Of a stretch of 64,000 nt of DNA, positions 25,140 through 36,055 are shown one piece after another (positions within the stretch are counted from its first letter, which is position 1; the number at the start of each line of letters is the position of its first letter). This DNA comes from Sycobia sp. Sy_11 (lineage: Eukaryota; Arthropoda; Insecta; Hymenoptera; Epichrysomallidae). Below the pieces are notes generated by a model. It worked only from the letters and a program-made list of their open reading frames with translations. It searched no databases and had not been told where the DNA came from. The position numbers and the translations under genes were made by a program. The stretch spans positions 400,001 to 464,000 of the forward strand of contig JACCIC010000150.1 of the NCBI GenBank assembly GCA_018907035.1, given 5' to 3'.

Positions 25140-25560
25140 AGAGCACTCGAGTAATAATTCGCAATAGCGTATCTTTACAAAAGCGCCAAGGTAGGCGGAT
25201 CCAATTTCGTTTTTTTTTTGTTTTTTTTTTTTCGTTGACGCGAGCGACGACATACGTGCGTACGTACGCACCCGCGTTGACGAAGAGCAGAGCGGACCGC
25301 GCGCGACCGCTGCGGGGGGTGGAGGGGTAGGGGACGAGGGTCGGAGCCGCAAGCCATTACGAGATCCCGATTTCGCGATTATCTTTTTTTTTGGCCCGTG
25401 GGCCACGAGCCAGGAGGCCGATCTGGGCGACGATCGTTCCGGCGAAGTTTCATCGCTTTTTACGCGAGGGACGGGCGAGATAATGGATAAAGATTCGGGC
25501 CGGGCGCGACGACTCCTCGTGTAATAAAAAGAAACTTTCGCGCTCGCGTGGTTTTCTAAA
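25140..25560. promoter_or_regulatory. GC-rich island with a 16-bp palindrome
   Basis: CpG-rich block containing the perfect palindrome GTGCGTACGTACGCAC (25256-25271) and a G-rich run near 25313-25333. The long minus-strand frame across it is stitched together by flanking microsatellites and is rejected as a gene. Regulatory role is a guess from composition. Confidence 0.25.
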
Positions 25561-25571
25561 ATGGGCCCGTC

Positions 25572-25574
<3 letters not shown>

Positions 25575-25618
<44 letters not shown>
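25575..25618. repeat. (AT)n microsatellite
   Basis: 22 AT units. Confidence 0.95.
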
Positions 25619-25623
<5 letters not shown>

Positions 25624-26043
25624 TGGACTCGGAAAAGTTGGCTTGTAAAAAGCAAAAATAAAAAAAAAAACAACAGAAAAAACAAACGTAGCGGCAATAT
25701 CGTTGAGGGAAGATAATTTTTTTTTGTTGAAATTTTAAGAATAATACAGGTATTAGACACTTTGTTTAAAAAAATAGATTTATTTAAATTTTAATCTTAG
25801 CTGAAATAAAATGATATTGGATTTTCAAAAAATTTCTTTATATGAAACTCGTAAATGGCCAATGACGATTGCAACGGACTCCGATGAAATACGGAAGAAA
25901 ATCGGAAAAAATTTAACGACGTTTGCTTTTGGCAAGGGAGACGCATTAGCGGTGGCATTTCATCCGAACAGCAGGGCAAAACTTACGATTTACGATGCTC
26001 ATTGGAAATGCGCTTCTTTTACGGAGTCCAAATGGATTTCCGA

Positions 26044-26091
<48 letters not shown>

Positions 26092-26689
26092 TGTAAGAAC
26101 TTTACAATGCCTGAGCCGAATCTAATGATGGGTAAACAATCGAATAAATCTGTAAAAATTGCTAAGTCCAATTTTTATTTGGTTTTGCGGTATCTATAGA
26201 TTGGCAAGCAATATTTCCATGACATTATATATATGAAGCAGAAAATACGATTTCCAGATCTTTTATCGGTGATATTTTTTACAGTCTTATTTGCGTGTTT
26301 ATCTGTACTAGTAGATATAATGATTTGTTTTTACCGAGAGAAACATTTAATACGAAAATAAAATAGTTCCGAATTTTACGTTTGTTTGAAAAGAAAAATT
26401 ATGTTAAATTACAAAGATCTTCGTATTGTTTTATTGATTTAATCTTTATGAATTTTAATTCTCATCGCGCTGAATTTACATTTAATTTCAGTGACAATGT
26501 CTACTTCATTGCGAATCTATTACCGCTGCATTCTACGCCAAAAGTTGCGTCAAAAAAAAAAAAAAAAAAAAAAACAAACAACATCACTCGAGTCTCGATA
26601 GACAAAGAAATAAACTAATATAGCATCGACAACGATAAATTTCACAAGAGCGAATGACAATTTAATTCGAGCACTCGTGCGCACGCAGC
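25619..26689. other. Intergenic DNA with one short protein-like frame
   Basis: From an ATG at 25811 a + frame reads protein-like sequence (for example GKGDALAVAFHPNSRAKLTI) for about 79 codons before entering a (TA)n microsatellite at 26049. No family recognised; probably chance. The rest is AT-rich, with a run of about 24 A at 26552-26575. Confidence 0.3.
26049..26092. repeat. (TA)n microsatellite
   Basis: About 20 TA units with one slip near 26084. Confidence 0.95.
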
Positions 26690-27070
26690 GCAATTTCATC
26701 GAGAACGCACGGCAACCTTTCCTACTGCACACTCCTCATTGGCGAATAAATCGGCCCAAGATTCCGCCGACGCTCAATGAGCGGCACGGTCGGCGATTTA
26801 AAGCCCAGCGCGCTCTTCCGGCGCGTTAAATACCGCGCAGGAAGTATAAAGCGCGCAGTTTACAACCTCCCTGCGCGCTTCCAGCGTCGCTTTTTCGCGG
26901 GACTTACTTCTCGAGAACGTCGCGCAGCTCTTACCCCGCCCTCCGCCCACCGCGCCACTTCCGACGACGCGCGTCTCCCTCCTCTCCCTATTTTTCTCCA
27001 TACTCGGGTAAAAGTGTCGTAAAAAGCCCGCGCGCGCGCGCTCTCACGCCCCTCTCAAAATTTCCAGCGC
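26690..27070 (+). promoter_or_regulatory. CpG island with TATA and CCAAT-like boxes
   Basis: A GC-rich island with repeated GCGCGC hexamers, an inverted CCAAT box (ATTGG, 26738-26742) and, about 100 bp further on, TATAAAG (26845-26851). No consensus initiator sits about 30 bp after the TATA. A + frame from ATG 26777 (81 codons, Arg-rich) crosses the island but looks like a composition effect. Confidence 0.3.
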
Positions 27071-27546
27071 TGTCTCCCGCGGAGATTTAACTTAGCTCGA
27101 GATATATATGGTCGCGAACGCTCCGTAGCTTCCTTTCTCCTTGTATTTTTTTTTCTGGGGACGAAGCAGAACGACGTTCGACCCGAGATTTTCGTTTTTT
27201 TTTTGTTTCTTTTTTTGTTTTTTTTTTTTTTTTTTTTTTTTAATAAAATACTTTAGGAAACTTCACGTTCCTGGATTATATGAGAAAATGACGGAGAAAG
27301 GAAAATAGAAAATAACAATCCGTTAGTGGAAAGATGAATTAGGGAGAATTTCTATGTAAAGGTTAAAGTATATGTTGGTTTTGAAAAAAAAAAAATGAAC
27401 AGGGCCAACATGAACTCCTTTTAGGGACAGTTTTTTATAAGACGTGTAGATAAGAAAATATTTGTTCTCGAGTATCTTCACATACGAACTTTTCAATGCC
27501 CAATTGTGAGTTTAGCCACTTGTAAGGATTGTTTTTTTATTATTGT

Positions 27547-27599
<53 letters not shown>

Positions 27600-28803
27600 G
27601 TATATACATGTATATAGTACGTCCCAGAAATAATTTCCCACCCAGACCGTAATTGGTAGTCCATGAATATTAATGCACATGAGCCAGTGACGCGGGGCGT
27701 GTAGATTTTTGTACATAGAGACTGAGACTTTTTATCGGATTTTCACGAGGGCGTATAGGCTGCCGTCGGATTCATTTCTGTTTATAAGGGTTTCTGGAAT
27801 TTTACGTATCCGCTCATTGAACCAGCCCATAAAAAAGGCACTGCCCAATAATCCCCGTTCGTCCGTACGATATCCACGACGGCGATTGGCGCAATTGTAT
27901 TCAAGCCGAGGACATATTTTTGCGGCATTCTGCATTACAATAAAAAGTTTGCTCGGCTGTTTTCTAAATAATAGCTTTTACGTCGAAGACGCGCAGGGAA
28001 CTGTGTGAGCCTCAATGATCACTCGAGTGTTGGAGCAATTTTTTTTTTTAAATAAAAAAACACTATTTTTTGAAGAAGAATAATAAGAAGAACAGTTTCT
28101 GGCCGTACGATGCATCTATTGACGATGGATATGACTAGTTTTTTTTATGCATTATATATAGGAGTTAGGTGTATTAGTGTAGCCGATAGAGTCATCGATT
28201 CTTATATTGACAATACATAAAATCTACGAATTTCCGAAAATATCCACCTTATCCTTTTTTTTTACATCAAAATTTCTTCTCTTTCATCATCTGAAATCGA
28301 AAATAGGGTTTCTTGCTCTAACAAAGAAAGACTTTGACCTGCACAGTCGATCGCCCGACCAGCGTTAGCATTATTAGTGTAGTAAGTTCAGCCTCCTTGC
28401 CCATCCCCCCCCCCCCTATTGTTACGAACAACTTGCGCGTGCCAACGATAATATTTTGATAAGTCGACGAAAATTGCCCGCCCCTTGCGCGTACACATAC
28501 GTGCATCGGGATCGTTTTTCAATAATAATCTGTGCAGAGCCACCGCATTTATCGTCGACTGCCCCCCCCCCCCCTTACACCTCTCGCGGTGGAATTTCGT
28601 AACTCAAGAGGGCCGCAGCCGCATTCGTCGTACAACGTCGTGTACCCTTTGGGAAAACCTTCTTTCCGAGACTCGTTGCCGAGGGCCGATTTCGCCCAGC
28701 TGATCCTCGCGATCCACGATTAAACACAGACGAGTGTATAAAGTCCGGTGCTCTTCCCTTCTCCGGTTGTTCTTATATCCTCCTCCTGCCGCCGTCGCGG
28801 AGT

Positions 28804-28806
<3 letters not shown>
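27071..28806. other. Intergenic DNA
   Basis: No gene recognised. Includes a T-rich tract near 27190-27241, the AT microsatellite at 27552, C runs near 28405 and 28561-28574, and a moderately GC-rich segment at 27.7-28.0 kb with an unidentified 99-residue open frame. Confidence 0.4.
27552..27616. repeat. (AT)n microsatellite
   Basis: Long AT run with TGTA/ATAC interruptions after 27588. Confidence 0.9.

Positions 28807-28848
<42 letters not shown>
28807..28848. repeat. (AT)n microsatellite
   Basis: 21 AT units, followed by two degenerate GATATATT units. Confidence 0.95.
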
Positions 28849-28850
<2 letters not shown>

Positions 28851-28949
28851 ATATATTGATATATACATTGAGATAGATTACGCGGTCTTAGGGACATGCT
28901 GAAGCCGACACATCAGGAGAGATATGCCAAAGAGCCTGCTCTATTGCTT

Positions 28950-28980
28950 TCTCTCTCTCTCTCTCTCTCTCTCTCCCCCC
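28950..28980. repeat. (TC)n microsatellite with poly-C end
   Basis: About 13 TC units followed by six C. Confidence 0.9.
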
Positions 28981-29827
28981 ACTATTCCTTTATCACTCTC
29001 TTTCTTTCTCACATTGAACAAATAGCGGAGATGGATGGAGTGCCCATCAGATAGAGGCTGACGGAGAAGTTTAGACTTTGTTGGCTCTTCTACCCTGTTG
29101 TTCTTTCATCAACAGTTTCTTCAGACATAGAGACACTGTCCTTTAATATAGCGTTCTCCCTTTCTCTTTCTCTTTTGTTTATTTCAGAGCGTAATCTAGT
29201 ACGCGACGTCTATCCTACGTGTATACACAGCCGACGCAGCTTGTCAAGGGCTCATAAGCGAGAGGGTAACTTCGTAGCTATCTATATGTATGTATATATA
29301 GATTATGTATGCATGTATGTATATGCAACGTATATATACTAATTCGTAGATCAATCTTTTTGCCCTGTTGCTTTAATATTTTTAAGCACACTTTTCTGTG
29401 TCGCGAAACGACAGAGACTCGTCGATCCGTCAAAATCCCCAGTGTGTAACGTCAAACATATATACGCTTGTCCGTTCATATGAGTCTTCTTCGTCTACGG
29501 GAAATTTAAGCTCTTACGTTGACAATGATTTCTGTAATATTTTTTTTCTTTTTTTTTTTTTGCTGAAAATGTTTTATTACCGTGTTAAATCGTTCAAATA
29601 ATGATGATTATACAGGGTTCGTCATTTTTTTTAAAGCACTTTTTTAGACAGCCGAGATATACAATTTTACATGTAAATTCTATTCTTTAATTGTAAAATT
29701 AATTTGATACGAATAATACGAATATTGTGCATATATAAGTAAAAACTTAACATAATAAAATGAAATTCGATATTGTAGAAGAGAATTTTATTAAAATTAA
29801 AATTTATGCTTTTTTCAAATGTTTTGA

Positions 29828-30000
29828 ATTAAATTAATAAATACTTTTATCGGTCTTACAGTCGTTATAATATAATATATTAACTAAAATAATGACAGTC
29901 ACACTGTCCTTGTTTATATTCACCATCGAAGAATCTGAAATAGAACTTATTAATACAATAAATTATGTTAAAGATTAAAAATTAAAATAAAAATAAAAAT
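29828..30000 (+). repeat. Dispersed repeat, copy A
   Basis: About 88% identical by eye over roughly 155 bp to 35886-36055, same orientation, 6.06 kb away. The most conserved part is AATGACAGTnnnACTGTCCTTG, holding a palindrome GACAGT-CAC-ACTGTC (29894-29908), then CGAAGAATCTGAAAT and an A-rich tail. No open frame. Small size and A-rich end suggest a SINE- or MITE-like element, but no termini or target duplications are evident. Confidence 0.8.
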
Positions 30001-31206
30001 AAAATTAAGAGAATTTTATTAATATTTTTATTTTCACTTTTTATAGTCAGTAAAATATATAATACTATATTAAAAAATATCTGAACAAAATTTATTTTTT
30101 GGCGTTAATATAAAGAAATTTATTGCCTTCGTTTATTCTTCAACTATTTTGTTTTTCGATTAATCTAAATTACAATCACTTTCTTCTATATCGTGTATTC
30201 TATTCATATCGCGACCGTCACTCTCTAAGAAATTCTACCAGAAAATGACAGCAAGGATTTATTAAATAATATTATTTTATTAACTGAAAATTGATCTTTC
30301 GAAGTTTATAAAGGCTGGTGCTAAAATTGCATCATGGGACAAGGGATGTATATTCCAAAATACGATAATTAGAAAAGAGCAGTGAATTGTATTGAGTTTT
30401 AGACTGTATTATTAGTGAGTCGGTAAAAAAGACGAATGTGATTTTTTTAAATTATATAAGTTTTATTGGAATAAATAGCGTGCATCTTCATTTTATTAAT
30501 TCACTGTTATTCATTTTTAGAATAGGAAAATAATTACGTTTCGTTTTTTTTTTCAATCAACCAAATGAACTTTTTTTAAGGACGAAATTTAACGTCATTC
30601 GATTTTTATAAATAATGCAGTTTTTATTATTTATATTGTCGGTCATTATTATTTATTGTACTTTTGATGATAGGCAGCTTCTTCAGCATTCTTTTTTTTT
30701 AAATAGAATGTAAAACTATAATAGCAACAAAAATTTAACGTTCGTTTCTAGAAACACGCTTTTTTTTATTGTCGAAAAGTAAAAAATATTGACCCAGTTA
30801 CCTACATTGATCATGAAAAATAGCGTATTTTACATTTCTTTTTATACAGAGCTAATTTCATTGCAACAACTAAAAGTAATTTATGATCTTCTCGTACGTT
30901 TACTTGATATGAAAACATGTTTTTTCTTCTTCTATTTTCCAGTCAAATTTACTTCATAGCTTTTGAGTAAAGTTTCTTAAAAAATAACATTATGTCGGCA
31001 ACATTATCTCGTTTTTCAGCTTTTCTTATACTGCACGTGGAATTCATCGTTTTTAATTTTGGTTAAGCAACAGTTTTTTTTTTATTTTTGTTTTAAGAAT
31101 AGGATTAGTTAAAATATAGAGGTGGTGTAATTTTCGTCGAAGAATTTTTACTCGTTTATTAGGTATAAATTATGACAATATAATTTTTAACTCTTTTTTA
31201 TTAGTC

Positions 31207-31208
<2 letters not shown>

Positions 31209-31255
<47 letters not shown>
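31209..31255. repeat. (AT)n microsatellite
   Basis: 23 AT units. Confidence 0.95.
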
Positions 31256-31256
<1 letters not shown>

Positions 31257-31486
31257 CCTTGTAACATAAATTTTTAAACTGCCCATATATAATACAATCT
31301 TAAGATGAAACCAATATAACACGCTGTAGTAATAAATTACAATATATAAAACTTTCCATACTATATAACGTCTATCGTATAGTAATGAGGTTTATTTCTT
31401 ATGTTTTTACGATTATATCAAATTTTCTTTTTAGAGTAACAGAATGAAACAAGTCTCATTGTTATATTATCGATAATTCAATGAAA

Positions 31487-31488
<2 letters not shown>

Positions 31489-31527
<39 letters not shown>
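31489..31527. repeat. (AT)n microsatellite
   Basis: About 17 AT units plus a TGTATA end. Confidence 0.95.
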
Positions 31528-31528
<1 letters not shown>

Positions 31529-32486
31529 TTTATTATATAGATATTATAATATACTTTGAAAATCTATTTATGTAGATGATCTTGAGTTATTTAAATCTGT
31601 CCTTTGTCCGTCTAATAAGTTACTTGTTCAGTCTTTAATCATTACATCGATGACCCTTGAATTATTTTCTTGATATTAACCGAAATATTGTTATCGTCTA
31701 ACACTTTGCGTCGTCGCTGGCCAATTTTCGATTACGCTTGCCTCAATTAACAGTGAACCTGAACCAATAATCATATATACGATTATTCGTCCCTATCATT
31801 TTCTGAACATAAAATTATGTATAATTCTATACAGTTATCCTAAATTGGCAACATCTTACTTATCAGAAGACCATCGCACCTTTTACACAGGATTAATGTC
31901 CGGGCTCGAAGTAATTATACTGTGTCTATCATGATCAAATTTAAAGACAAAGGAGACCTTTAAATGGCATTTCCACGGAAATTCAAGTTCTTGACAAGTA
32001 TTTTTAAATTCAAAGTTAAGAGTATGATACCCGATTGTGCGCAATAATTAATAATAGTTAAATCATAATTAAACAAATCAAGATAAAATGCATTAAATCA
32101 CAATGTTATGTCTTATTTTAAATATAAATAAATTAATTTTTTTACAGTTTATATTGATTTTTCATTAACTATTAGGTACATAAGTCGTTAGAATTTGTTT
32201 ATAAATTTTATAATACACAGATGTATATTTTAAGCATTTTAGTGCTCCACTACCTGTTGTATTTTAGATGCACTGCTTTGTAAAAGGACATCAATTTATT
32301 TGTATAGGAGACAGGATAAATAAATAAAGAAATCAATAAATAGATAAATAACAAAATGTTGTTGATTTATTTTATGCTTTGCTTAATAGTATAATGGATA
32401 ACATATTTATTGTACGCTTATCAACTGTTTCTAAATATATATTAATAAACATTTTTATTAGTTTTACAATCCTATTACATATAATA

Positions 32487-32517
<31 letters not shown>

Positions 32518-33180
32518 ATATATACATATATAGATATAATATATATAATATTATAATTATAATGACAGTGGAATGGATCAAGGTTCAAAAAAGCGCAATG
32601 AAACGGCAATTTAATATGATTGTAAGTACTAGTTTATAATTACTACGCAAAAAATAGCATATATACATTCTAATATTTCTTTAAGTACAGATAAAGCGCG
32701 CAAATCGTAAACGTTTCAAGCGCATAAATATAGCAGCACAATTTTCTTTTCATTGGCGGCCAAATTATCGTACGATATATACGCCTCCTCCGTACGATTT
32801 TGGCTGTACACGCGCGTTCGCATTATCATCGCGGCAATAAAACGTTCGAAGTGGGTTGATAAAAAAAAAAACAAAAAAAAAGAAAAAAAAAACAAAAACA
32901 AAAACAACACCCCTCATTCTCCATCTACCCGAAAGTTATATCATTGGGGCCGAGGATGTAATGGGGTTTCTTATATAAACGCGTTTCGCTTAATTCAACG
33001 AATATCCTACAGTTATATATATATATATGTATATAGTCGGTATAAGCAATTCCGGATCGCGCGAGCCACGGCCGGGAAACTTTCCAGGGGCTATATTTTC
33101 TATTATATTGTAGTTGAAATTGATATTAATCGCTCGGTTTTTGAACTCGTAAATTTCACTTATGCGCATATAATGATATA

Positions 33181-33456
33181 GATATTACGAGGGACGCTAA
33201 TGACTCTGCGGCGTACGTGTCACGCGGTGAAAGGGTTTTGCCGGGGATGGGCGGGGTGAGGGGGAGGTCGTGAATTTGAAACGGAACAGGCGCGCAAGAG
33301 GGCAGCTCGGCACTCGTGTCGAGAGGCTCAATTACGAGGTGATCGAGTAAATTATTCTTGCTTAATAAGCTTGCGACGTCGAATTACGCCAATCCGCGCG
33401 CTCGGTTTGTATTTTTCAAGATTGATTTTTGGCCTAGAGCTTCCTCCTGAACAGCC
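33181..33456 (+). promoter_or_regulatory. GC-rich upstream region of the exon at 33457
   Basis: CpG- and G-rich block (for example GGGATGGGCGGGGTGAGG near 33245) immediately before a start codon in good context (ACAGCCATGA). Likely 5' UTR and promoter if the exon is real. No TATA box seen. Confidence 0.35.
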
Positions 33457-33626
33457 ATGAAGTTCGGCATCCGTGCCGTTTTCTTGATATTTGCGTTCGC
33501 GAATGCAGGTGAAGCCTCGGCGCTGGGTAGGTTGATTAGTCACAACGAGCCTAGAGATTGTCGGTACGTCCCGGCGGAGAAGAAAGCGACGAAGAAGAAA
33601 CGTGGCAACGTCCGAATTCTGTGCAG
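33457..33626 (+). CDS. Probable first coding exon of a secreted protein (unidentified)
   Basis: The ATG at 33457 opens a clear signal peptide: MKFGIR, then the hydrophobic AVFLIFAFANA, and a likely cleavage in GEASA. The mature part continues with SHNEPRDCRY, then a lysine-rich EKKATKKKRG and RILCR, with Cys35 and Cys56. The frame stays open to a possible donor CAG|GTGTTG (33626/33627), after which a T-rich intron-like sequence begins. An alternative donor, GCAG|GTGAAG at 33508, would end the exon just after the signal peptide. The exon sits directly downstream of a GC-rich island, as a first exon should. The following exons were not found. I recognise no family; two Cys and a basic patch are not diagnostic. 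Confidence 0.45.
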
Positions 33627-35200
33627 GTGTTGGGAGATCAATTTTTTTTTTTTTTTTTTTGACGCCCGTTTTTTCTTTTTATATGTACATCTCGCTCCCC
33701 CGGCGGAAGTTTTCCAACAAGAGGATTGGCTGCCCTTCGTACGAACTGTCGCTTAGACCGAGATTCGAGAATATTTTCGAATCTTATTAATTTTTATTTG
33801 TCAAATTGAACGTAAGTTTAGATATCAAAAGTTTCATTGATCGAATGCGATGATCAAACCCTAGAATATGCACCAGATGTAAGAAGTACTTGCTTCGTCG
33901 CTGGAATTTATCCGACGGTTCAAAAGACGAGCAATTTTTTCCTTTTGGATGGACAATATTTCGAACGATGTATACTATCATTTTTTCAGTGAAACTAAGC
34001 GCTCGATTTCATAGAAAATATGACATTTTCAAGCTATAGATCCAATAATTATATATATGTATATGGACCATCTATATATATACATATAGGTGTTCCATGT
34101 ATTTCTCTATATTATCCTCTATATACGCAGACTTATATATCGTCAATCGTATTTCGCGAACTTACATCGGGACTAATTTTACTTTAGGATATTATCGAAG
34201 TTTCTTCGTATAATTTGAATTTTCATTATTAAGGAATTCCCTTCGCCCCTTCGAACGTCGAACTTTACTTATCCACTTCGTACTTTCGTAGATAATATGA
34301 TATTCATATCATGAATGCAGAAAGTGGGCAAGTGATTAAAATTATTTGAAATTACTTTCTAACAATTAGGACCAAAATATTGTCATGAAAATACAGATTT
34401 AAATCAATTCGTGAATGTATTATTATATGTTAAAATTGGTTCTACGTTTAATCCTCAGCTTAAAATTGTTTTATTCCGGCACGATAAGGTTGTTGATGTA
34501 TATAGAAAAGTTTCTCTGTTCGCATATATATATAATACGGTGGTATGGCAAGACAATATTATTATACAAAAGAGTACTTACTACCAATTAACGTATACTT
34601 TGATACAAAACAGCAGATAATTCTGGTCGAGTGCTTGGCGCCCTCAAGATGTCTTTACTTTTAATCAGTACTCGTTACACAATGGTATTTTACTTAATTT
34701 TATAATTTATATTTTATCATAATTAATAAACTTTTTCATGGAGAACTATAATCATCATTGTCGGCGCGCCAGAGAGATTTACATATTTAAATTCAGCATT
34801 GCATTGTACGTCGCAGAAACAAAAAGATTGTCACGTAAATATGCATAATAACGAAAAAAAAAAAATTTCCATATGAAATTTCTCATTTAACTGAGAGCCA
34901 TCGTTTGTATGTAAAATTAAAAAAGATCCAGTTTTTCATTATAGGAATGAATTTTTTCCATTCGGACAACGTCTCTCCAACCACCGAATTCCAAGTCTGA
35001 AAAAAAATCAATATCAAAATTTTAAAACCGGTATTTTAATTTTTAATATTAAAAAGCAATAAAGAAAGTTCTTATATATTCGATGATCGCATCATTTTTC
35101 AATATTATTATTTTTATTTTTGCTCAATATTCAGAAGTAAATTGAAAGTTGGGAATAAATTGAAAAATCCAAAGTGCGTGAAATATAAAATGCAGCGTCT
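33627..35200. other. AT-rich sequence, possible intron
   Basis: No coding sequence recognised. If the exon at 33457 is real this is its first intron. Contains a small TATATAT/ATATATA dyad near 34050-34090. Confidence 0.4.
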
Positions 35201-35204
35201 TTTG

Positions 35205-35560
35205 CAATTTTGCGGAGGAGGGGAGGGATCCTTGACTGTGAAATATTGCGAACCAACCCTACTCCACCCCCCTTATCAGTATAGACACCCGTCGATCCTT
35301 CGAGTTTAGGGGGGGATGGGGGGGTGGGAAGAGTTTCGCAGACGCTCCGAAAAATCGAGGAAAAAAGAACTTCCCACAGCTGGCTCGTTTCGACTTACTT
35401 TCGGCTAACCTTACCCCTCCCCCCTCCTCCCATCGTAAATTTAATCTACCCCCTGCGACGCAAGGAGAGCAGACACACGGGTGGTTCACCCGTTAGGTTT
35501 CGGGCTCGACGTCGCGAGCGAGCGAGTGTAATATATAGACGATAGTTGCGCAGAGCGATT
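35205..35560. promoter_or_regulatory. GC-rich island with opposed G- and C-runs
   Basis: On the + strand seven G, AT, seven G, T, three G occur at 35309-35328, flanked by C-rich runs at 35263-35272 and 35413-35432. Both strands can therefore form G-quadruplex/i-motif structures within 170 bp. CpG-rich DNA follows to 35530. No gene recognised. Confidence 0.35.
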
Positions 35561-35885
35561 ATGCGGAGTACCAGAGGACTACATAAATTTTTTTCTTTAT
35601 AATTAAATTGATCATGTTTAATCGGATTATTAATCTGCATTTGGATTTTGAACTTTTTAAATTGTTTTTAATTTTTTGTCAATTGCTTTCTGTCTTCTAT
35701 GCACGACGATAATTAATTTATTAAATAAAATTTATTTTGAAATACCTATGCTTCATAATAGTGCAGAGTAATCAGAAACGAATAGGTAGGCAACTTATGG
35801 AGGATTGAATAATTAACCTTTAGAGAGCCCGGTAATGACGCCATATGACGCATTTTTTAAAAGCTCATTACAAGTATACTTTTAT

Positions 35886-36055
35886 ATTAAATTAATAAAT
35901 ATTTTTTTATGTCCTACAGTCTTTATAATATAATATATTAGCTAAAATAATGACAGTGAGACTGTCCTTGTTTAGATTCACCCTCGAAGAATCTGAAATA
36001 AAACTTACACTGCAATAAATTATATTAAAAATTAAAAATTAAAAATGAAAATAAA
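35886..36055 (+). repeat. Dispersed repeat, copy B
   Basis: Diverged direct copy of 29828-30000. The palindrome is kept with a changed centre, GACAGT-GAG-ACTGTC (35952-35966), and a second inverted repeat AGATTC...GAATCT (35974-35994) is intact here but partly lost in copy A. Confidence 0.8.

Larger units (their letters stand above)
28981..33180. other. Long AT-rich intergenic or intronic DNA
   Basis: Very AT-rich with no open frame that looks coding. Holds one copy of a dispersed repeat (29828-30000), two AT microsatellites and a tetranucleotide (AAAT)n near 32487-32515. Confidence 0.45.

Noticed and set aside
24993..25760. 255-residue minus-strand frame, the longest in the window
   Set aside because: Stitched together from (TA)n, (GT)n, poly-T and CpG-rich DNA, giving low-complexity YIYI and HTHT runs; no domain and no start or splice context.
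26777..27022. 81-residue Arg-rich plus frame in a CpG island
   Set aside because: Starts upstream of the TATA box it would need, and its composition is explained by the island.
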